From: Candidatus Omnitrophota bacterium
GTDB taxonomy: Bacteria > Omnitrophota > Gorgyraeia > Zapsychrales > Fredricksoniimonadaceae
DNA: 39,938 nucleotides
Assembly: GCA_021731625.1 (NCBI GenBank)
Contig: JAKFXC010000101.1
Location: 1-39,938, forward strand
Reading direction: 5' to 3'
Made by a program: the position numbers and the translations under genes. Below the pieces are notes generated by a model that worked only from the letters and a program-made list of their open reading frames with translations, did no database searches and had not been told where the DNA came from. Positions 18,402 to 28,593 of this stretch are shown here, piece after piece (within the stretch, counting starts at the first letter, position 1; each line of letters opens with the position of its first letter).

Positions 18402-18464
18402 CCTCTTCCTCCGTTAGCGGGTTTAATGTGCGGTTTATCGACGATGCAAGTGTAGTTTTGTTTT

Positions 18465-18503
18465 GTTATAATTTAATAAAGGGATTGTTAAGTTTGTGTT
18501 AAG
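18465..18503 (-). promoter_or_regulatory. Pho-type promoter of the porin-pstSCAB-phoU-arsC operon
   Basis: Read on the minus strand, three 7-bp units recur every 11 bp: CTTAACA (18503-18497), CTTAACA (18492-18486) and CTTTATT (18481-18475), with AT-rich 4-base spacers. TATAAC (18470-18465) follows as a -10 box exactly one further period on. This is the geometry of PhoB/PhoP boxes, in which 11-bp direct repeats replace the -35 box. The TTAACA core recalls the Gram-positive PhoP box more than the enterobacterial CTGTCAT. The expected transcription start is near 18457. Confidence 0.8.
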
Positions 18504-18535
18504 CGTCTAACTATATGAAAAACAATGATTTGCAT

Positions 18536-19237
18536 TCACGATTCAGCATCCCTTAGCCGATATCCAAAGCCCCGGACGGTCTCAATATATTGACAACCTA
18601 ACCCTAGTTTTTTACGTAACCCCTGAATATGCACATCCACGGCCCGGTCAATGATAAATTTCCCTTCCTTCCACACATTGTCTAGAATCTGTTCCCTGGT
18701 GTAAACCCTCCCGGGTTGACGGGACAGAAATTCTAAAATCTTAAACTCCAAAGTGGTCAGGTCGATCCGCTTGCCGTTCACCAGAATTTTGTGCTTAAGG
18801 GTATCGATGATGAGGGGTCCAAATTCACGCCGGTCTTTGAGGTCCAAACCCGCTTCAGAAGATTTTATCCGTCGAAAAAGGGCTTTAATGCGGGCCAGCA
18901 GGATTTTGGGGCTAAAGGGCTTGGTGATATAGTCCTCCGCGTGCATTTGCAGCCCCACCAAAACATCCGCCTCTTCACTTTTGGCAGTCAACATAATCAC
19001 CGGTATGCGCCTTAGCGTTTCGTCGGATTTCAATCGCCGGCATACTTCCATGCCATCCATCTCGGGGATCATGAGGTCCAACAGAATCAAATCCGGTTTC
19101 AAGCGAAGGGCGTATTCGTAGGCATTCAGCCCGTCGAAAACTGCGGACACATCGTACCCTTCCCGCTGCAGGTTATAACGGATGAGCTCGCTGATGTCCC
19201 GATCGTCCTCCACCACGAGAATACGTCTTTTGATCAT
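18536..19237 (-). CDS. phoB: PhoB-type response regulator
   Basis: This 233-residue OmpR/PhoB-family regulator has a receiver domain (1-120) with the acidic pocket D11/D12, phospho-acceptor D54 (LLDLMIP) and K106 (EDYITKPFSP). A winged-helix DNA-binding domain (about 135-230) carries the TTLEFKILEFLSRQPGRVYTREQILD and VDVHIQGLRKKLG motifs and ends VRGFGYRL. Its position upstream of the porin-pst operon and the matching Pho-type repeats at both promoters identify it as the phosphate regulator. The likely kinase, PhoR, is not adjacent but at 30444-31607, beyond the giant gene. Confidence 0.92.
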   Translation of the reverse strand: MIKRRILVVEDDRDISELIRYNLQREGYDVSAVFDGLNAYEYALRLKPDLILLDLMIPEMDGMEVCRRLKSDETLRRIPVIMLTAKSEEADVLVGLQMHAEDYITKPFSPKILLARIKALFRRIKSSEAGLDLKDRREFGPLIIDTLKHKILVNGKRIDLTTLEFKILEFLSRQPGRVYTREQILDNVWKEGKFIIDRAVDVHIQGLRKKLGLGCQYIETVRGFGYRLRDAES

Positions 19238-19260
19238 CGTGTCGAGTGTAACGCGGGCAC

Positions 19261-19299
19261 ATTAAAATCAGGTAAAGAAGCTGTTAAGTTTGTGTTATT
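19261..19299 (-). promoter_or_regulatory. Pho-type promoter of phoB (autoregulation)
   Basis: Minus-strand units AATAACA (19299-19293), CTTAACA (19288-19282) and CTTTACC (19277-19271) recur every 11 bp, followed by TTTAAT (19266-19261) as a -10 candidate. The arrangement is the same as at the porin promoter, and the first spacer (CAAA) is identical. The first unit overlaps the stop codon of the giant gene. Positive autoregulation by PhoB is the natural reading. Confidence 0.75.
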
Positions 19300-22200
19300 T
19301 CACAAAGAATTCAATGGGATTGAGCATGGGACGGTATTGCAGCAATTCAAACTCGAACCCGCGGAAGGACTGCAAATCGTAAACCACGTTGGGCTTAGAG
19401 GCTGGTAGGGCGTCTGATTGTTGAGAATCAATCCGGACCACATTTCGGGTAGCGGTAAGGTCCAAACCGCCGTCGGGACTTACCATGGCTTTTTCTCTTC
19501 TAACCATCCGCAGCTGCCGCGGCTGCTTGCCGTTAACAGGAATGGGGCTGACGGTAGGGATAGTGACGGGGCTGGCCACCTCATCCCCATTGCCAGATTT
19601 CGTGTAAATCTTCAATTTTGCCGCCTTAAAATGGGGCGCAAAGACATTAATGACCAATTCCTTGTTACCTTTGGGAATTCCTTTGGCGCGCGAGACAGCC
19701 TCGAACAAAGCTTCATAATAATTCCACAGCTGTGTCCTGTGCTGTGCCCTCAGTTCCCGGTTGTCACCATATATTTTTCTCAAATCCGGTAACCGGGCCC
19801 TCTTTCTCAAATATCTGTCCACATGGTCGTGCGTCGGCTGCGCAATCACGTTGAAGAAGTCTCTTCCCAGATGCACCGGAAGCTCCTTCGGAAGTATGGT
19901 TTCTACCGCGTCTGCCATCTCCTCCATAATGTCACTCACCCTTGCTCCCATGACCAGCCGTCCCGCGCTTAAGGGATACTGATCGATGCTTGGGTTGGTG
20001 GGATCAACGATTTTTTTCATCTCGGCCAGGATGTCATTATTTTCCTCCGCCTGCATTTCGTCCAGGTCCAACTTTTCGAACGTCCCGCGAAACTTGCCAT
20101 TCTTGCCCATACGAACGAACCCTTCATCCAGGTCTTTTTTCTTTCCTCGGACCGCAACGAGGCTGATATCCGCCTTTCCGCGCGGGGGAGGAATCGGGCC
20201 GCTATATTTGTTTTGAGCATACGTAATCACAAATTCCTTGCCCGGCTTTCGGGAAGCCAACCAATAGCCGTCCATAATGGCCCCGCCGATGGCTTCCACC
20301 ATATCTTCTTCAGCGATGCCCTGGGGGATCGGCACAAACAATACCCTGGCTTGAGGCCAGCGGGCACCCAATTGTGCCCGTGCAAACCTGACCCCCTCAA
20401 AAATACTGTTGGCACTTCCGGGCCTGGTCTTCTGAAAGAGCTCCACGCTTGCTTTTTTATGAAAATATTTTGCCGTGAATTTCGGGTCCTTGATGACCCT
20501 GGAAATCGCATCCATATCGTTGGCACTGGCCGGAATAAGGGCAATCAAATCGAATGTGGGCTTAGCTCGACGGCGCTCCGGCGCCAGCAATTTCTGGCTT
20601 TCCTGGGCCACCGTGGATTTAACTTCACCTAAGGCCGCATTGAATTGATTTTCCCAAGCTTTGAAACTGCTTTTCCACTCTTGGCGATATTCCATTTTCA
20701 ATAAATTCAAATTGCGGTCCCAATGAAACCATAAACTCAGCAGCAAGGCGATTAAACCGAGCACGGACAGTTTTGGAACACTGAGATTAATCAACGGGCC
20801 CCAGAGAAGAACACTGACTAAAGCGATGGGGACAGCGACCGCGCCCAAACGGGTCAAAAAACGGCCTCGCCGGTTGATGTCCGCCTGCCCCTCCGAAGAA
20901 GAAGGCACCAATGAGGTGACATTTTTGATGGCATTGGCCTGGCGTTTTTCATATTCAATCGTGAAACCTTCAGGGTCAGGATATAAGCCCGGAATAATGC
21001 GGTTGCCATTGGCTATAATCGCGTTGCGATCTGCCCGCATGGCTGCTACGGATTTTTTCCCCATATAATCGTATCCTTGAAGCCCACGAATAAAAGGATA
21101 AATACCAACCTTATATCCGCCCAACCTATAAAGACGTTCCAGAGGATGCCCGGCGCGATACATATGGTCAATCCACGTGTTGAGATTGCCGCGTTCGTCC
21201 AACCATCCGAGGTAATCCGTCACATACCCCATCATCTGCATAATGGTGTCTAACTCGTCCTTGAGATCCCGGCGCTGCGATTCATCCAATGTTTTGTGAC
21301 GCTCCACATATTCGGCCAAAAAAGGCAAAGTATGGCTTCCTAGAAAAACAAAAAACGCATAACCCTTTATGTAATCTCCATTATTAATTTCGGGAGAGCC
21401 GCGCGCGGGGCTATCCCCTCCATTTTTAGACACAAGCTCCGGTGTGAGCGGGGCCAGAATCATGATCGTCGACATGGAATTGATCATATTATTCACCGCT
21501 AAAATCACGTCCCTGGGTGCGGTTTCATGGCTCAAGGATTCCAACTCTTCCTTCCAGGCCAGCAGGTGGGTGTTAAAGTTGGCATTGGCAGGAATTTCCG
21601 GGCCACCTTCGCCGGGATCCACCATCACCATGGCCGGGTCACCCTTGTTCCTGCGCACCAGATTAGACCATTTAGGCAATTTGGAATGGCCATTCGTCTT
21701 CTTGGACTGATAGCCCTGACCGAAATGCGCCAGTCCGCGGTCGACACGCTGCCGCGGCGTGGCTTTTTTGCGCCAAAAGAATTCCCGTGTCCGTCCAAAT
21801 CCAAACAAAGTGATGAATATGGCCCCCACGGCGGCCGGGAAGATAAAATGCCCTAAAGGTTTATACGGCAACTCTTGATTGTTTTCCCTTATTTCTCGCT
21901 CAAAACGCGGTGCGTTCTTAATCACCTGCTCCACAATTTCTAAGCCCGGTTGGCCTCTTAATTGACCGAGGGTGTGTTTAAGATCGCGCGGGTTCGAGTT
22001 GCGGGTTTTCAGAGCAATTTGATCCAGGGCATTTTCCTCCACCTCTGTAAAAAAACGTTGATTGGAATGGGTCCAGAATCGGTGTTCCTTCTCACGGTCA
22101 TGTTTAACGTATCCCAGTGAAAAGGCGATGGCCTTTGCCTCGATATAGGCATCCACGGCTGATTTCCCGCGGGGGTCCTCGGCCAGCCGTATTTCGTCAT

Positions 22201-25200
22201 AGGTATCAAAGGTGTTCAAGCGAATGTCTAGAAACTGTTCATTCCCGCTGGCCTTATACATGTCCAGGGAAGCCTGCCGCACAATCAGGGTTTCCTGGGT
22301 GTTTTTACGCTCAAGTTTTTGCAAAATGTCGATCCAGCCGCTGCCCTCGATCGTCCCCTTGAGCTTAGGGTTAGTAATGTACTCCTGAAGGGCTTGAATG
22401 ATGCCCTCCCGGGTTTTCAAAAGCCAATCCAGCGCCTCCTCGGCGGAAGATGTTCCGGTGGCTAGAATTCGCCGCAGCTGTGCCACATTGTCTTTGGCTT
22501 CACTCACCGGGCGCGGCTGATCGTCCGGACCCAAAACTGCAAAACGACCCAGAGCCGGCTGGTCGGCTTCTTCGTCGGGCACCTCAAAGAGAAAGGCAAA
22601 CTGTTCAGCCCTGCTCCTATTCCGCTCCAAGACCGCGTTGGCCGCGGCCTCCGCCTGTCTAAAGACATCCGCGGACATGAGCTCAATATTGTTGGCAATC
22701 CCGGAAATTTCAATCCCCCTTTTTTCTTCAGGAAAAAGTTTGACGGCACGAAAGTCATTGCGCATATCGTTCCAAAAATACACGTCCGGGGACTCATACG
22801 CTTGGAATTTCTTAGCGGCATTCCTTTTGTATTCCCGGCGCTGGATTTCCTTATGAATACGCTCCGCCAGGTCCCGGGCATCCAGTTGGGGATTGTCCAT
22901 CTTAAGGCCCCAATATATTTGTGCCAAGGCATCGCTGTCCCAATAGGGCGACCGCAAAAGATATTCCGCTGTCAGCCGATCAGTCCTTTTCAAAAAACTC
23001 ACCCATACGCGGCGGGACAGGCGCCTTAGGTCCTGGCCGTCCGGGGTACCCTTCGGCGGAGGAAACGGAAACATGACATCTTCCGATATATTGAGATCCT
23101 TTGAATTGATGATCAAATCCCTGATGGCCTGAAACCCCCATTGCCCCCGGAGCGAGCCGGACAATCGCGGGCTGTCGATGGTGGGCAGAGGTTGACTAAA
23201 GGCGCGGTGGATCATCTGGATGAACAACGGAATGTTGTTGTCGTTGCGATTGGCCAAATGGGCCCATAGCTGCTGGATGACTTCGGGATAGTCGCTGGAC
23301 AATAAAATTTCCTCAACTGCCTGCAAAAACTGCGGATCATTCCTCTGGCGCTTAAACAGCCGCTGCAAAGTCTCATCCCGCACCAGCTCGTTAGGTTCGC
23401 TGATCAGGATGCGCGCCACTTCCGCAATAGGTCCTGCCAATTTTTCTTTAGTAACATTATTTGGTCCACTGGGCGCTGATCCCGCCGGTCCTTTGTCATT
23501 CGTCCCACTCATCAACAGCCAGAGTCTTACCGCTGCGCGGTTGGGGTCCGGTGCGCCCGCCGCTTGAAAAGTGACGGCGCCCGCCGGAAAAAAGGGACCT
23601 CCTCCTGCGGATGGGGTACTCGGCCTCACCACAATATCATCCACCCCTTTGGGCATGGCTAACTGCATTCCCCCCGAGCTGCGGGTAACTGGCGGCGCTG
23701 AGGACACCCGCACCGCCCCAACGTCTTTGGCTTTGACCAATGACTCATCCAGCACCTGCAATTCGCGCAATTTGGCTTCTTGCTCGAAGTAATCTTTCTT
23801 CCTTTCAATGATTTGACGGCCCATGGCTTCAATGCGCGCACGTTCCTCCACCAAATCCGGCATGGAGTAGATGTCGGGCTGGGCGGCCTTCCCTTCCCAG
23901 TGCACAACCGCCCCTTCATGAAGTTTTTCCATTCTGGAAATTTCCTGGCTGGCCATATTAAGAAGACTCACAGCTATACGAAGGTTTTGAGCTTCATTGT
24001 GTTTGGCACTGCTGACTCTTAAGCGGGCGGCCTGGTCTTCCAAACGCATAATTGTTTCCAAGGGTCGCTTGGTGGAATCATAAAGCAAAAGCTCAAAACC
24101 TGCCCCTCCGGTAAAATGGCCTTGGGCAGCCGTTGTCCGTAAGTCCGCCCCCCGGGTCAAATCCCTGATAGGGTTAAATGTTTTATCGTCGGAGATAAGC
24201 AGCGACGTGAAATTCACCGCCGGAAGCAAGCCATCCTTTTGCATTTGTATGGCCACATCCATTGACCGCTTCTCCGCTTCCGCCTGTTTGATGTGGTAGC
24301 TTTCGGAAAGCAATGTGCGCAGCATCCGCTGCTCCTGTTCCGCCGAAATTGATACAAAATTCCCGTCCCAGACTATGTCCGGGGTAAATGACGAGCCGAG
24401 TGGCTCAAGCCGCAGGTGGTTAAGGGCATCGGTCAATCGCTTCATGTCATCAAAGCAACGGGCAATGCGGGTATCAACGTCCTCAATTTTCTTGGCCAAA
24501 GCACGGACCTCTATCACCGTGGCCTCTCCGACCTCAGCCCGCTTGTCTAAGACCTTTTTTGCCTTTTCTAAGTCTTCTTTGAGCGACTGCAGCGAAGCCG
24601 CGCGTTCTTGAGCCGCACCCACAGCAGTCCATAAATTGTCGGCGGCGTTAATATTTCCCATAAGCGTTGTCTTAAGACCCCACCGGGAGGCCTCAACACC
24701 CGTGTCAGCCAATTTTTTAAGTTTTCCCGGTTTATCGGTCAGAAGGTCGGTGATTTGGGTCCAGACTGCGGAGATCAACTGGTCCGCCACAGCCCCGTAC
24801 GCATTCCCCATGGCAATAGAACCCCCTATAATATTTCGGAATACGCCGCCTAATCCACCTGAGAACAACACCTTTCCAGCTCTCAGAAAAATATTGGCCT
24901 GAAGGCTTATTTTGGTGGGATTGACCATTTCTGCTTCCGCCTCGCGCATCTGAACCGCGATGGTGGCTGGGTGACTCAAATATTGATTGCCGATGATCTG
25001 GGATCTTAGATCCGCCAAACTCAGGGACGGACCAACGGGCTTGTGCGGTCTCGACGGAGAGAAGCGCACGGGTTGTAGAGGGAAAGAAATTCTTGCTGGT
25101 GGCCGCGTTTGATACTTAAGCGGCAGCGGCCGAGCCCTGGCTGCCTGAGCCCGTCGCTGCTCTTCCGCTCTGTGGTTCTCGCCGTCTTGCAGCACGCTGG

Positions 25201-28200
25201 CAATGCGGGCCGCCTCTTCCTTCGTCAGCACCCGCACCTGCACTGGTTGACCTTCACCAAGGGCAAAACCAGTGTCTTCCACCATGACTTCGAACGTCTC
25301 TTGCGGCCGCAGGAAGCGTAAAAATCCGCTGCCGGCCATCCGATTAATCGATGTTATGCGGCCAGGCATCACGTTTCCCCTTTTCGTAACCACCGCCACC
25401 GGAGATCCTTCTTGCAGCGCCGATTGTCCTGATAAAGTTGGGCCGGTTTCGATGCTCTCGGTGCTGCCCACGACAGCTTTTCTGGTTTGCAGTTCCAAAA
25501 TAACGGTCCCCTTAGGATTATTGACACCGGCCCGGCGGGTGACGATGCCGTCTTCAGAGGCAATGATCTGCAAATTCGAGATCCGAGTTGCCAAGGTTGA
25601 CAAGTTGCCAGCAAGCATGTCCATTTGCTCGCGGAGCCGGTCCTTGTCCCGATTAAGAACATAGGGTATGCCGTCCAATTCACCAGACATCTGATCCATT
25701 TGCTCCTGCAGCACATTGTACGCCAGCACGCGCTGCTGATATTCCTGAAATAAAAGTTCGACCATGGTTGATTCGGCCAACAATTGCCCGGCCTGGACCC
25801 GGTCGCCCAAATCGACGTGATATTTCATATTGCTGTCTTCGGGGTTAAAAAATTTTACCCGTTGGACGGCTTTTACCGATGACAGTATGGAATGGGTACC
25901 CCTCATCCCAGCCAGCTGGACATGACGGTTTTCCGAGGGATGAAGTCTGGCATACACCGGCACCCGACGCTCGGTGGGAACCGGACGCGGAGATACCAGC
26001 TTAAAAGTGACTAACACTTCGGTATCGGAGGCTTGCTCTTTCCATTCCACGCCCGCTATCTTGACTTTTTCTCCATTGAGGGTAAATTCACCGATCTTTT
26101 CAAAACTGGTCATTCCGGTCGGCGCCCGCACTGTTAAATTAACCACCTGCAAATTGTCCAACTCCAAAATTTCGGTCTTCTCATCCACATGTTGCCCATC
26201 CCTCACCAAAGTTTTATGAACCCTGCCAGCATGGGGCGTTCTGACGGTGCGGACCTCTTGACTTTGTTCAAGCTCATCCGCCTCGCGTTTTACGGTGATC
26301 GCTCTATTGCGGGCTGCCAAAACTTCCGCCGCCGTTGCTGCCCCTGACTTATGCAACTTTTCCTTACGCTTAAGGTCTTCCGTGGCCAATTTTAGGGTGA
26401 CTTTTTTATCCTCTATTTTTCCGCTAATGCTCAGACTGTCCACCTGGGCAACCTTGGCATTTTTCGGATAGACCCTGACGTCCGGATCAAAACCGCGCAT
26501 AATCCCCGCCGCCCCGGCAAAAAGCTTTTCCCTCACCGGCACCACGCTCGCATTTCCTGAAATAGTAAATACACCCCGCGCATCGATCTGAACCCGCGCG
26601 GTTGCATCCGTCGAGGTATGTGGCACGGCAGGCCTTGCAGGGTTTTTTGCCGCTTCCCCTTCACTTTTTACGCTGCCACCGTGACCTCCACCTGAACCGG
26701 GGAGCACATCGCTCTTCTCAGGCGCTTTCGCTGCCAATTTTCTCATTTGACCCGCCGCAGACTTGTCCACTCCGTCTTTGCTTGAGACTTTTTCTGGACC
26801 CCCGCCCGCAGCCTTGATCGCCGGACCATTGGCCTCGCCTGCCTTTGTTGATGAGAAAGCGTCCATCGCCTTGCGGTTATTGACAGCGGCGCCTGTCTGC
26901 GGCCCTATAACACCATCGATGCGCACTCCCAGTATTCCCTGCGCGGTTTCAGTCACAAGTCGCCGCGACTTTCGCAATTGCGAAGACTCAAAAATTTTGT
27001 CCCAATTGGCTCGGAGATACGCAGCTTGCCGGGAATTGAGCTTCTTGGCCTTAACCACATCTTCAACTTTGACAATGTCCTTCATCTTTCGAAAGACATC
27101 ATTTTTTTCCTTGGCTGACATACGGATCTTGCTCGCTCTACTTACTTGCTCTTTCTGGATCTTAATCTGGACCATCTGAGGACCGATGTTTTCTACGACC
27201 GCGGCCCGCGGAGGAGCAGTTATTTTATCGGCTGGTATTGCCAGCGGGGTTAGAGGCGCCACAAAAATAGTGGCGGCGAGTGCGGCGGCAAATAATTTTT
27301 GCCGGCTAATGCCCTTGGGAAGCAGTGCCAGATCCACGCTGTAGAGACGTTTCCCCAGGTTATTGACCAGCATGGCAAATTCAGAAGGAGACGCGGGAAC
27401 GGGTAAAAATTTAGCCCACCCTCTGGCGTTAAAAACCACGCCGCCGGAGAAGTATTTTCGGGGTACCAGGCCGCCGCTCTGGTCACGGTCTTCCCGGATA
27501 TAATTGTAGACTCCTTTCTTGAAGGCCTCAAGATACTGACCATAGATCTTTTCCTTAAAATTTTTCTCGTCAACGGCAATGCCGAAGGTTTTCTTCTGGT
27601 CCGCAAAAACTTTGTTCACCAAATGCTCTTTGAGACGCCGTTTAAACCAGATCGCCAGGATCAGCGAATGGAACATCTGGCGCAAAGGGGCAAACTCCCT
27701 CCCTTCATTGACTTCCCGCTCGAGCTCCGGAAGAATGATCTCTTTGAGCAGAGTGGATTCCAGCGCGTTATTCGCGGTTGGCGCCTGACCACGCATTTTT
27801 TGGGCCAGATAATCCTTCTCCAACATAACCTTTAAGCGACTCTCGGCAATAAAAGCTGACCCGTCGCGTTCATAGACCACAGCTTTTTCGGGGACGATCC
27901 AGACTTTGCTGATCATATCCATCGGCGCATATCCCCTGTATTTCTCCCCTGCCTTGGCCAACATTTTCTTCCAAAATGTTCTGCCAGGCTCCCGCTCAGG
28001 ATACGTCATGGAAGCGGCCATTTGTTTAAGCATATAATCCAGAATGAGCATGTCCCGTCCGACGATCGTTGACTCGAGGTTTTGATTTAGGATGCGATTG
28101 GCCTCGTAAGGCGAAAGGTTGACCCAAAGGTCTTCTTCTGGAATAGCCAGAAAGGTCAGGAAGTATTTGGCCAGGCGTTCAATCTGCTCCTGATCAAGAT

Positions 28201-28468
28201 GGGGATCATCGGCGGCATTGACCAGAAATTTAAACTTACATGGGTCCAGAGGGTCGACGGATATGGCTTTAAGCTCAGGGGCGACAAAACGGGGGGAAGC
28301 TTCCAATAACCGGCCGGGCGGTGGCATCAGGGCATTGGGAGCGGAGGCATCCTGGGCGTAAGCCGTGTGGATGTTGAGGATGTCCACGCCGACCGTATTG
28401 CCGCCAAAGGCCAGCAATACCGACCAACAAATCACCCGAAACCAAGCAGGACAAATCTTTTGAGGCAT
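19295..28468 (-). CDS. Giant multidomain exported protein (3057 aa) with efflux adaptor- and TolC-like regions
   Basis: The ATG at 28468 follows AAGGA. Residues 10-38 form a signal peptide or anchor (ending AYAQD). Residues 75-350 form a helical block, including KVWIVPEKAVVYERDG and LVPRKYFSGGVVF, that I associate with Omnitrophota giant proteins. A hydrophobic span lies at 391-412. Residues 475-535 resemble a peptidoglycan-binding domain (GILGVRIDGVIGPQTGAAV). Residues 540-620 are a Gly/Ala/Lys-rich linker. Residues 620-1085 carry two membrane-fusion-protein (HlyD/RND adaptor) units, with coiled coils at 690-735 and 900-965 and barrel-sandwich halves such as RTPHAGRVHKTLVRDGQHV and VDLGDRVQAGQLLAES. 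Residues 1150-1590 have the long paired helices and LxxA/S pattern of TolC-type outer-membrane factors. Residues 1680-2200 are alpha-solenoid-like. Membrane spans lie near 2205-2223, 2537-2562 and 2566-2584. Residues 2640-2960 form an unrecognised alpha/beta region. Adaptor and TolC calls are pattern-based inference; exported giant status is well supported. Confidence 0.8.
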   Translation of the reverse strand: MPQKICPAWFRVICWSVLLAFGGNTVGVDILNIHTAYAQDASAPNALMPPPGRLLEASPRFVAPELKAISVDPLDPCKFKFLVNAADDPHLDQEQIERLAKYFLTFLAIPEEDLWVNLSPYEANRILNQNLESTIVGRDMLILDYMLKQMAASMTYPEREPGRTFWKKMLAKAGEKYRGYAPMDMISKVWIVPEKAVVYERDGSAFIAESRLKVMLEKDYLAQKMRGQAPTANNALESTLLKEIILPELEREVNEGREFAPLRQMFHSLILAIWFKRRLKEHLVNKVFADQKKTFGIAVDEKNFKEKIYGQYLEAFKKGVYNYIREDRDQSGGLVPRKYFSGGVVFNARGWAKFLPVPASPSEFAMLVNNLGKRLYSVDLALLPKGISRQKLFAAALAATIFVAPLTPLAIPADKITAPPRAAVVENIGPQMVQIKIQKEQVSRASKIRMSAKEKNDVFRKMKDIVKVEDVVKAKKLNSRQAAYLRANWDKIFESSQLRKSRRLVTETAQGILGVRIDGVIGPQTGAAVNNRKAMDAFSSTKAGEANGPAIKAAGGGPEKVSSKDGVDKSAAGQMRKLAAKAPEKSDVLPGSGGGHGGSVKSEGEAAKNPARPAVPHTSTDATARVQIDARGVFTISGNASVVPVREKLFAGAAGIMRGFDPDVRVYPKNAKVAQVDSLSISGKIEDKKVTLKLATEDLKRKEKLHKSGAATAAEVLAARNRAITVKREADELEQSQEVRTVRTPHAGRVHKTLVRDGQHVDEKTEILELDNLQVVNLTVRAPTGMTSFEKIGEFTLNGEKVKIAGVEWKEQASDTEVLVTFKLVSPRPVPTERRVPVYARLHPSENRHVQLAGMRGTHSILSSVKAVQRVKFFNPEDSNMKYHVDLGDRVQAGQLLAESTMVELLFQEYQQRVLAYNVLQEQMDQMSGELDGIPYVLNRDKDRLREQMDMLAGNLSTLATRISNLQIIASEDGIVTRRAGVNNPKGTVILELQTRKAVVGSTESIETGPTLSGQSALQEGSPVAVVTKRGNVMPGRITSINRMAGSGFLRFLRPQETFEVMVEDTGFALGEGQPVQVRVLTKEEAARIASVLQDGENHRAEEQRRAQAARARPLPLKYQTRPPARISFPLQPVRFSPSRPHKPVGPSLSLADLRSQIIGNQYLSHPATIAVQMREAEAEMVNPTKISLQANIFLRAGKVLFSGGLGGVFRNIIGGSIAMGNAYGAVADQLISAVWTQITDLLTDKPGKLKKLADTGVEASRWGLKTTLMGNINAADNLWTAVGAAQERAASLQSLKEDLEKAKKVLDKRAEVGEATVIEVRALAKKIEDVDTRIARCFDDMKRLTDALNHLRLEPLGSSFTPDIVWDGNFVSISAEQEQRMLRTLLSESYHIKQAEAEKRSMDVAIQMQKDGLLPAVNFTSLLISDDKTFNPIRDLTRGADLRTTAAQGHFTGGAGFELLLYDSTKRPLETIMRLEDQAARLRVSSAKHNEAQNLRIAVSLLNMASQEISRMEKLHEGAVVHWEGKAAQPDIYSMPDLVEERARIEAMGRQIIERKKDYFEQEAKLRELQVLDESLVKAKDVGAVRVSSAPPVTRSSGGMQLAMPKGVDDIVVRPSTPSAGGGPFFPAGAVTFQAAGAPDPNRAAVRLWLLMSGTNDKGPAGSAPSGPNNVTKEKLAGPIAEVARILISEPNELVRDETLQRLFKRQRNDPQFLQAVEEILLSSDYPEVIQQLWAHLANRNDNNIPLFIQMIHRAFSQPLPTIDSPRLSGSLRGQWGFQAIRDLIINSKDLNISEDVMFPFPPPKGTPDGQDLRRLSRRVWVSFLKRTDRLTAEYLLRSPYWDSDALAQIYWGLKMDNPQLDARDLAERIHKEIQRREYKRNAAKKFQAYESPDVYFWNDMRNDFRAVKLFPEEKRGIEISGIANNIELMSADVFRQAEAAANAVLERNRSRAEQFAFLFEVPDEEADQPALGRFAVLGPDDQPRPVSEAKDNVAQLRRILATGTSSAEEALDWLLKTREGIIQALQEYITNPKLKGTIEGSGWIDILQKLERKNTQETLIVRQASLDMYKASGNEQFLDIRLNTFDTYDEIRLAEDPRGKSAVDAYIEAKAIAFSLGYVKHDREKEHRFWTHSNQRFFTEVEENALDQIALKTRNSNPRDLKHTLGQLRGQPGLEIVEQVIKNAPRFEREIRENNQELPYKPLGHFIFPAAVGAIFITLFGFGRTREFFWRKKATPRQRVDRGLAHFGQGYQSKKTNGHSKLPKWSNLVRRNKGDPAMVMVDPGEGGPEIPANANFNTHLLAWKEELESLSHETAPRDVILAVNNMINSMSTIMILAPLTPELVSKNGGDSPARGSPEINNGDYIKGYAFFVFLGSHTLPFLAEYVERHKTLDESQRRDLKDELDTIMQMMGYVTDYLGWLDERGNLNTWIDHMYRAGHPLERLYRLGGYKVGIYPFIRGLQGYDYMGKKSVAAMRADRNAIIANGNRIIPGLYPDPEGFTIEYEKRQANAIKNVTSLVPSSSEGQADINRRGRFLTRLGAVAVPIALVSVLLWGPLINLSVPKLSVLGLIALLLSLWFHWDRNLNLLKMEYRQEWKSSFKAWENQFNAALGEVKSTVAQESQKLLAPERRRAKPTFDLIALIPASANDMDAISRVIKDPKFTAKYFHKKASVELFQKTRPGSANSIFEGVRFARAQLGARWPQARVLFVPIPQGIAEEDMVEAIGGAIMDGYWLASRKPGKEFVITYAQNKYSGPIPPPRGKADISLVAVRGKKKDLDEGFVRMGKNGKFRGTFEKLDLDEMQAEENNDILAEMKKIVDPTNPSIDQYPLSAGRLVMGARVSDIMEEMADAVETILPKELPVHLGRDFFNVIAQPTHDHVDRYLRKRARLPDLRKIYGDNRELRAQHRTQLWNYYEALFEAVSRAKGIPKGNKELVINVFAPHFKAAKLKIYTKSGNGDEVASPVTIPTVSPIPVNGKQPRQLRMVRREKAMVSPDGGLDLTATRNVVRIDSQQSDALPASKPNVVYDLQSFRGFEFELLQYRPMLNPIEFFVK

Positions 28469-28593
28469 TTTATCCTTGTATCAGAGTAGCTGCTTTATAG
28501 ATAAGGAAGTATGCCAAATGATTGTTAAGAATAAGTAAAAACAAGATTAAATTCTAAATTTCCTAAACCTGATTCCGGATACATTGCGGATCA

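Noticed and set aside
28512-28540. Pho box before the giant gene, suggested by one CTTAACA
   Set aside because: Positions 11 bp on either side do not match the unit, unlike the clear triple repeats at 18465-18503 and 19261-19299.
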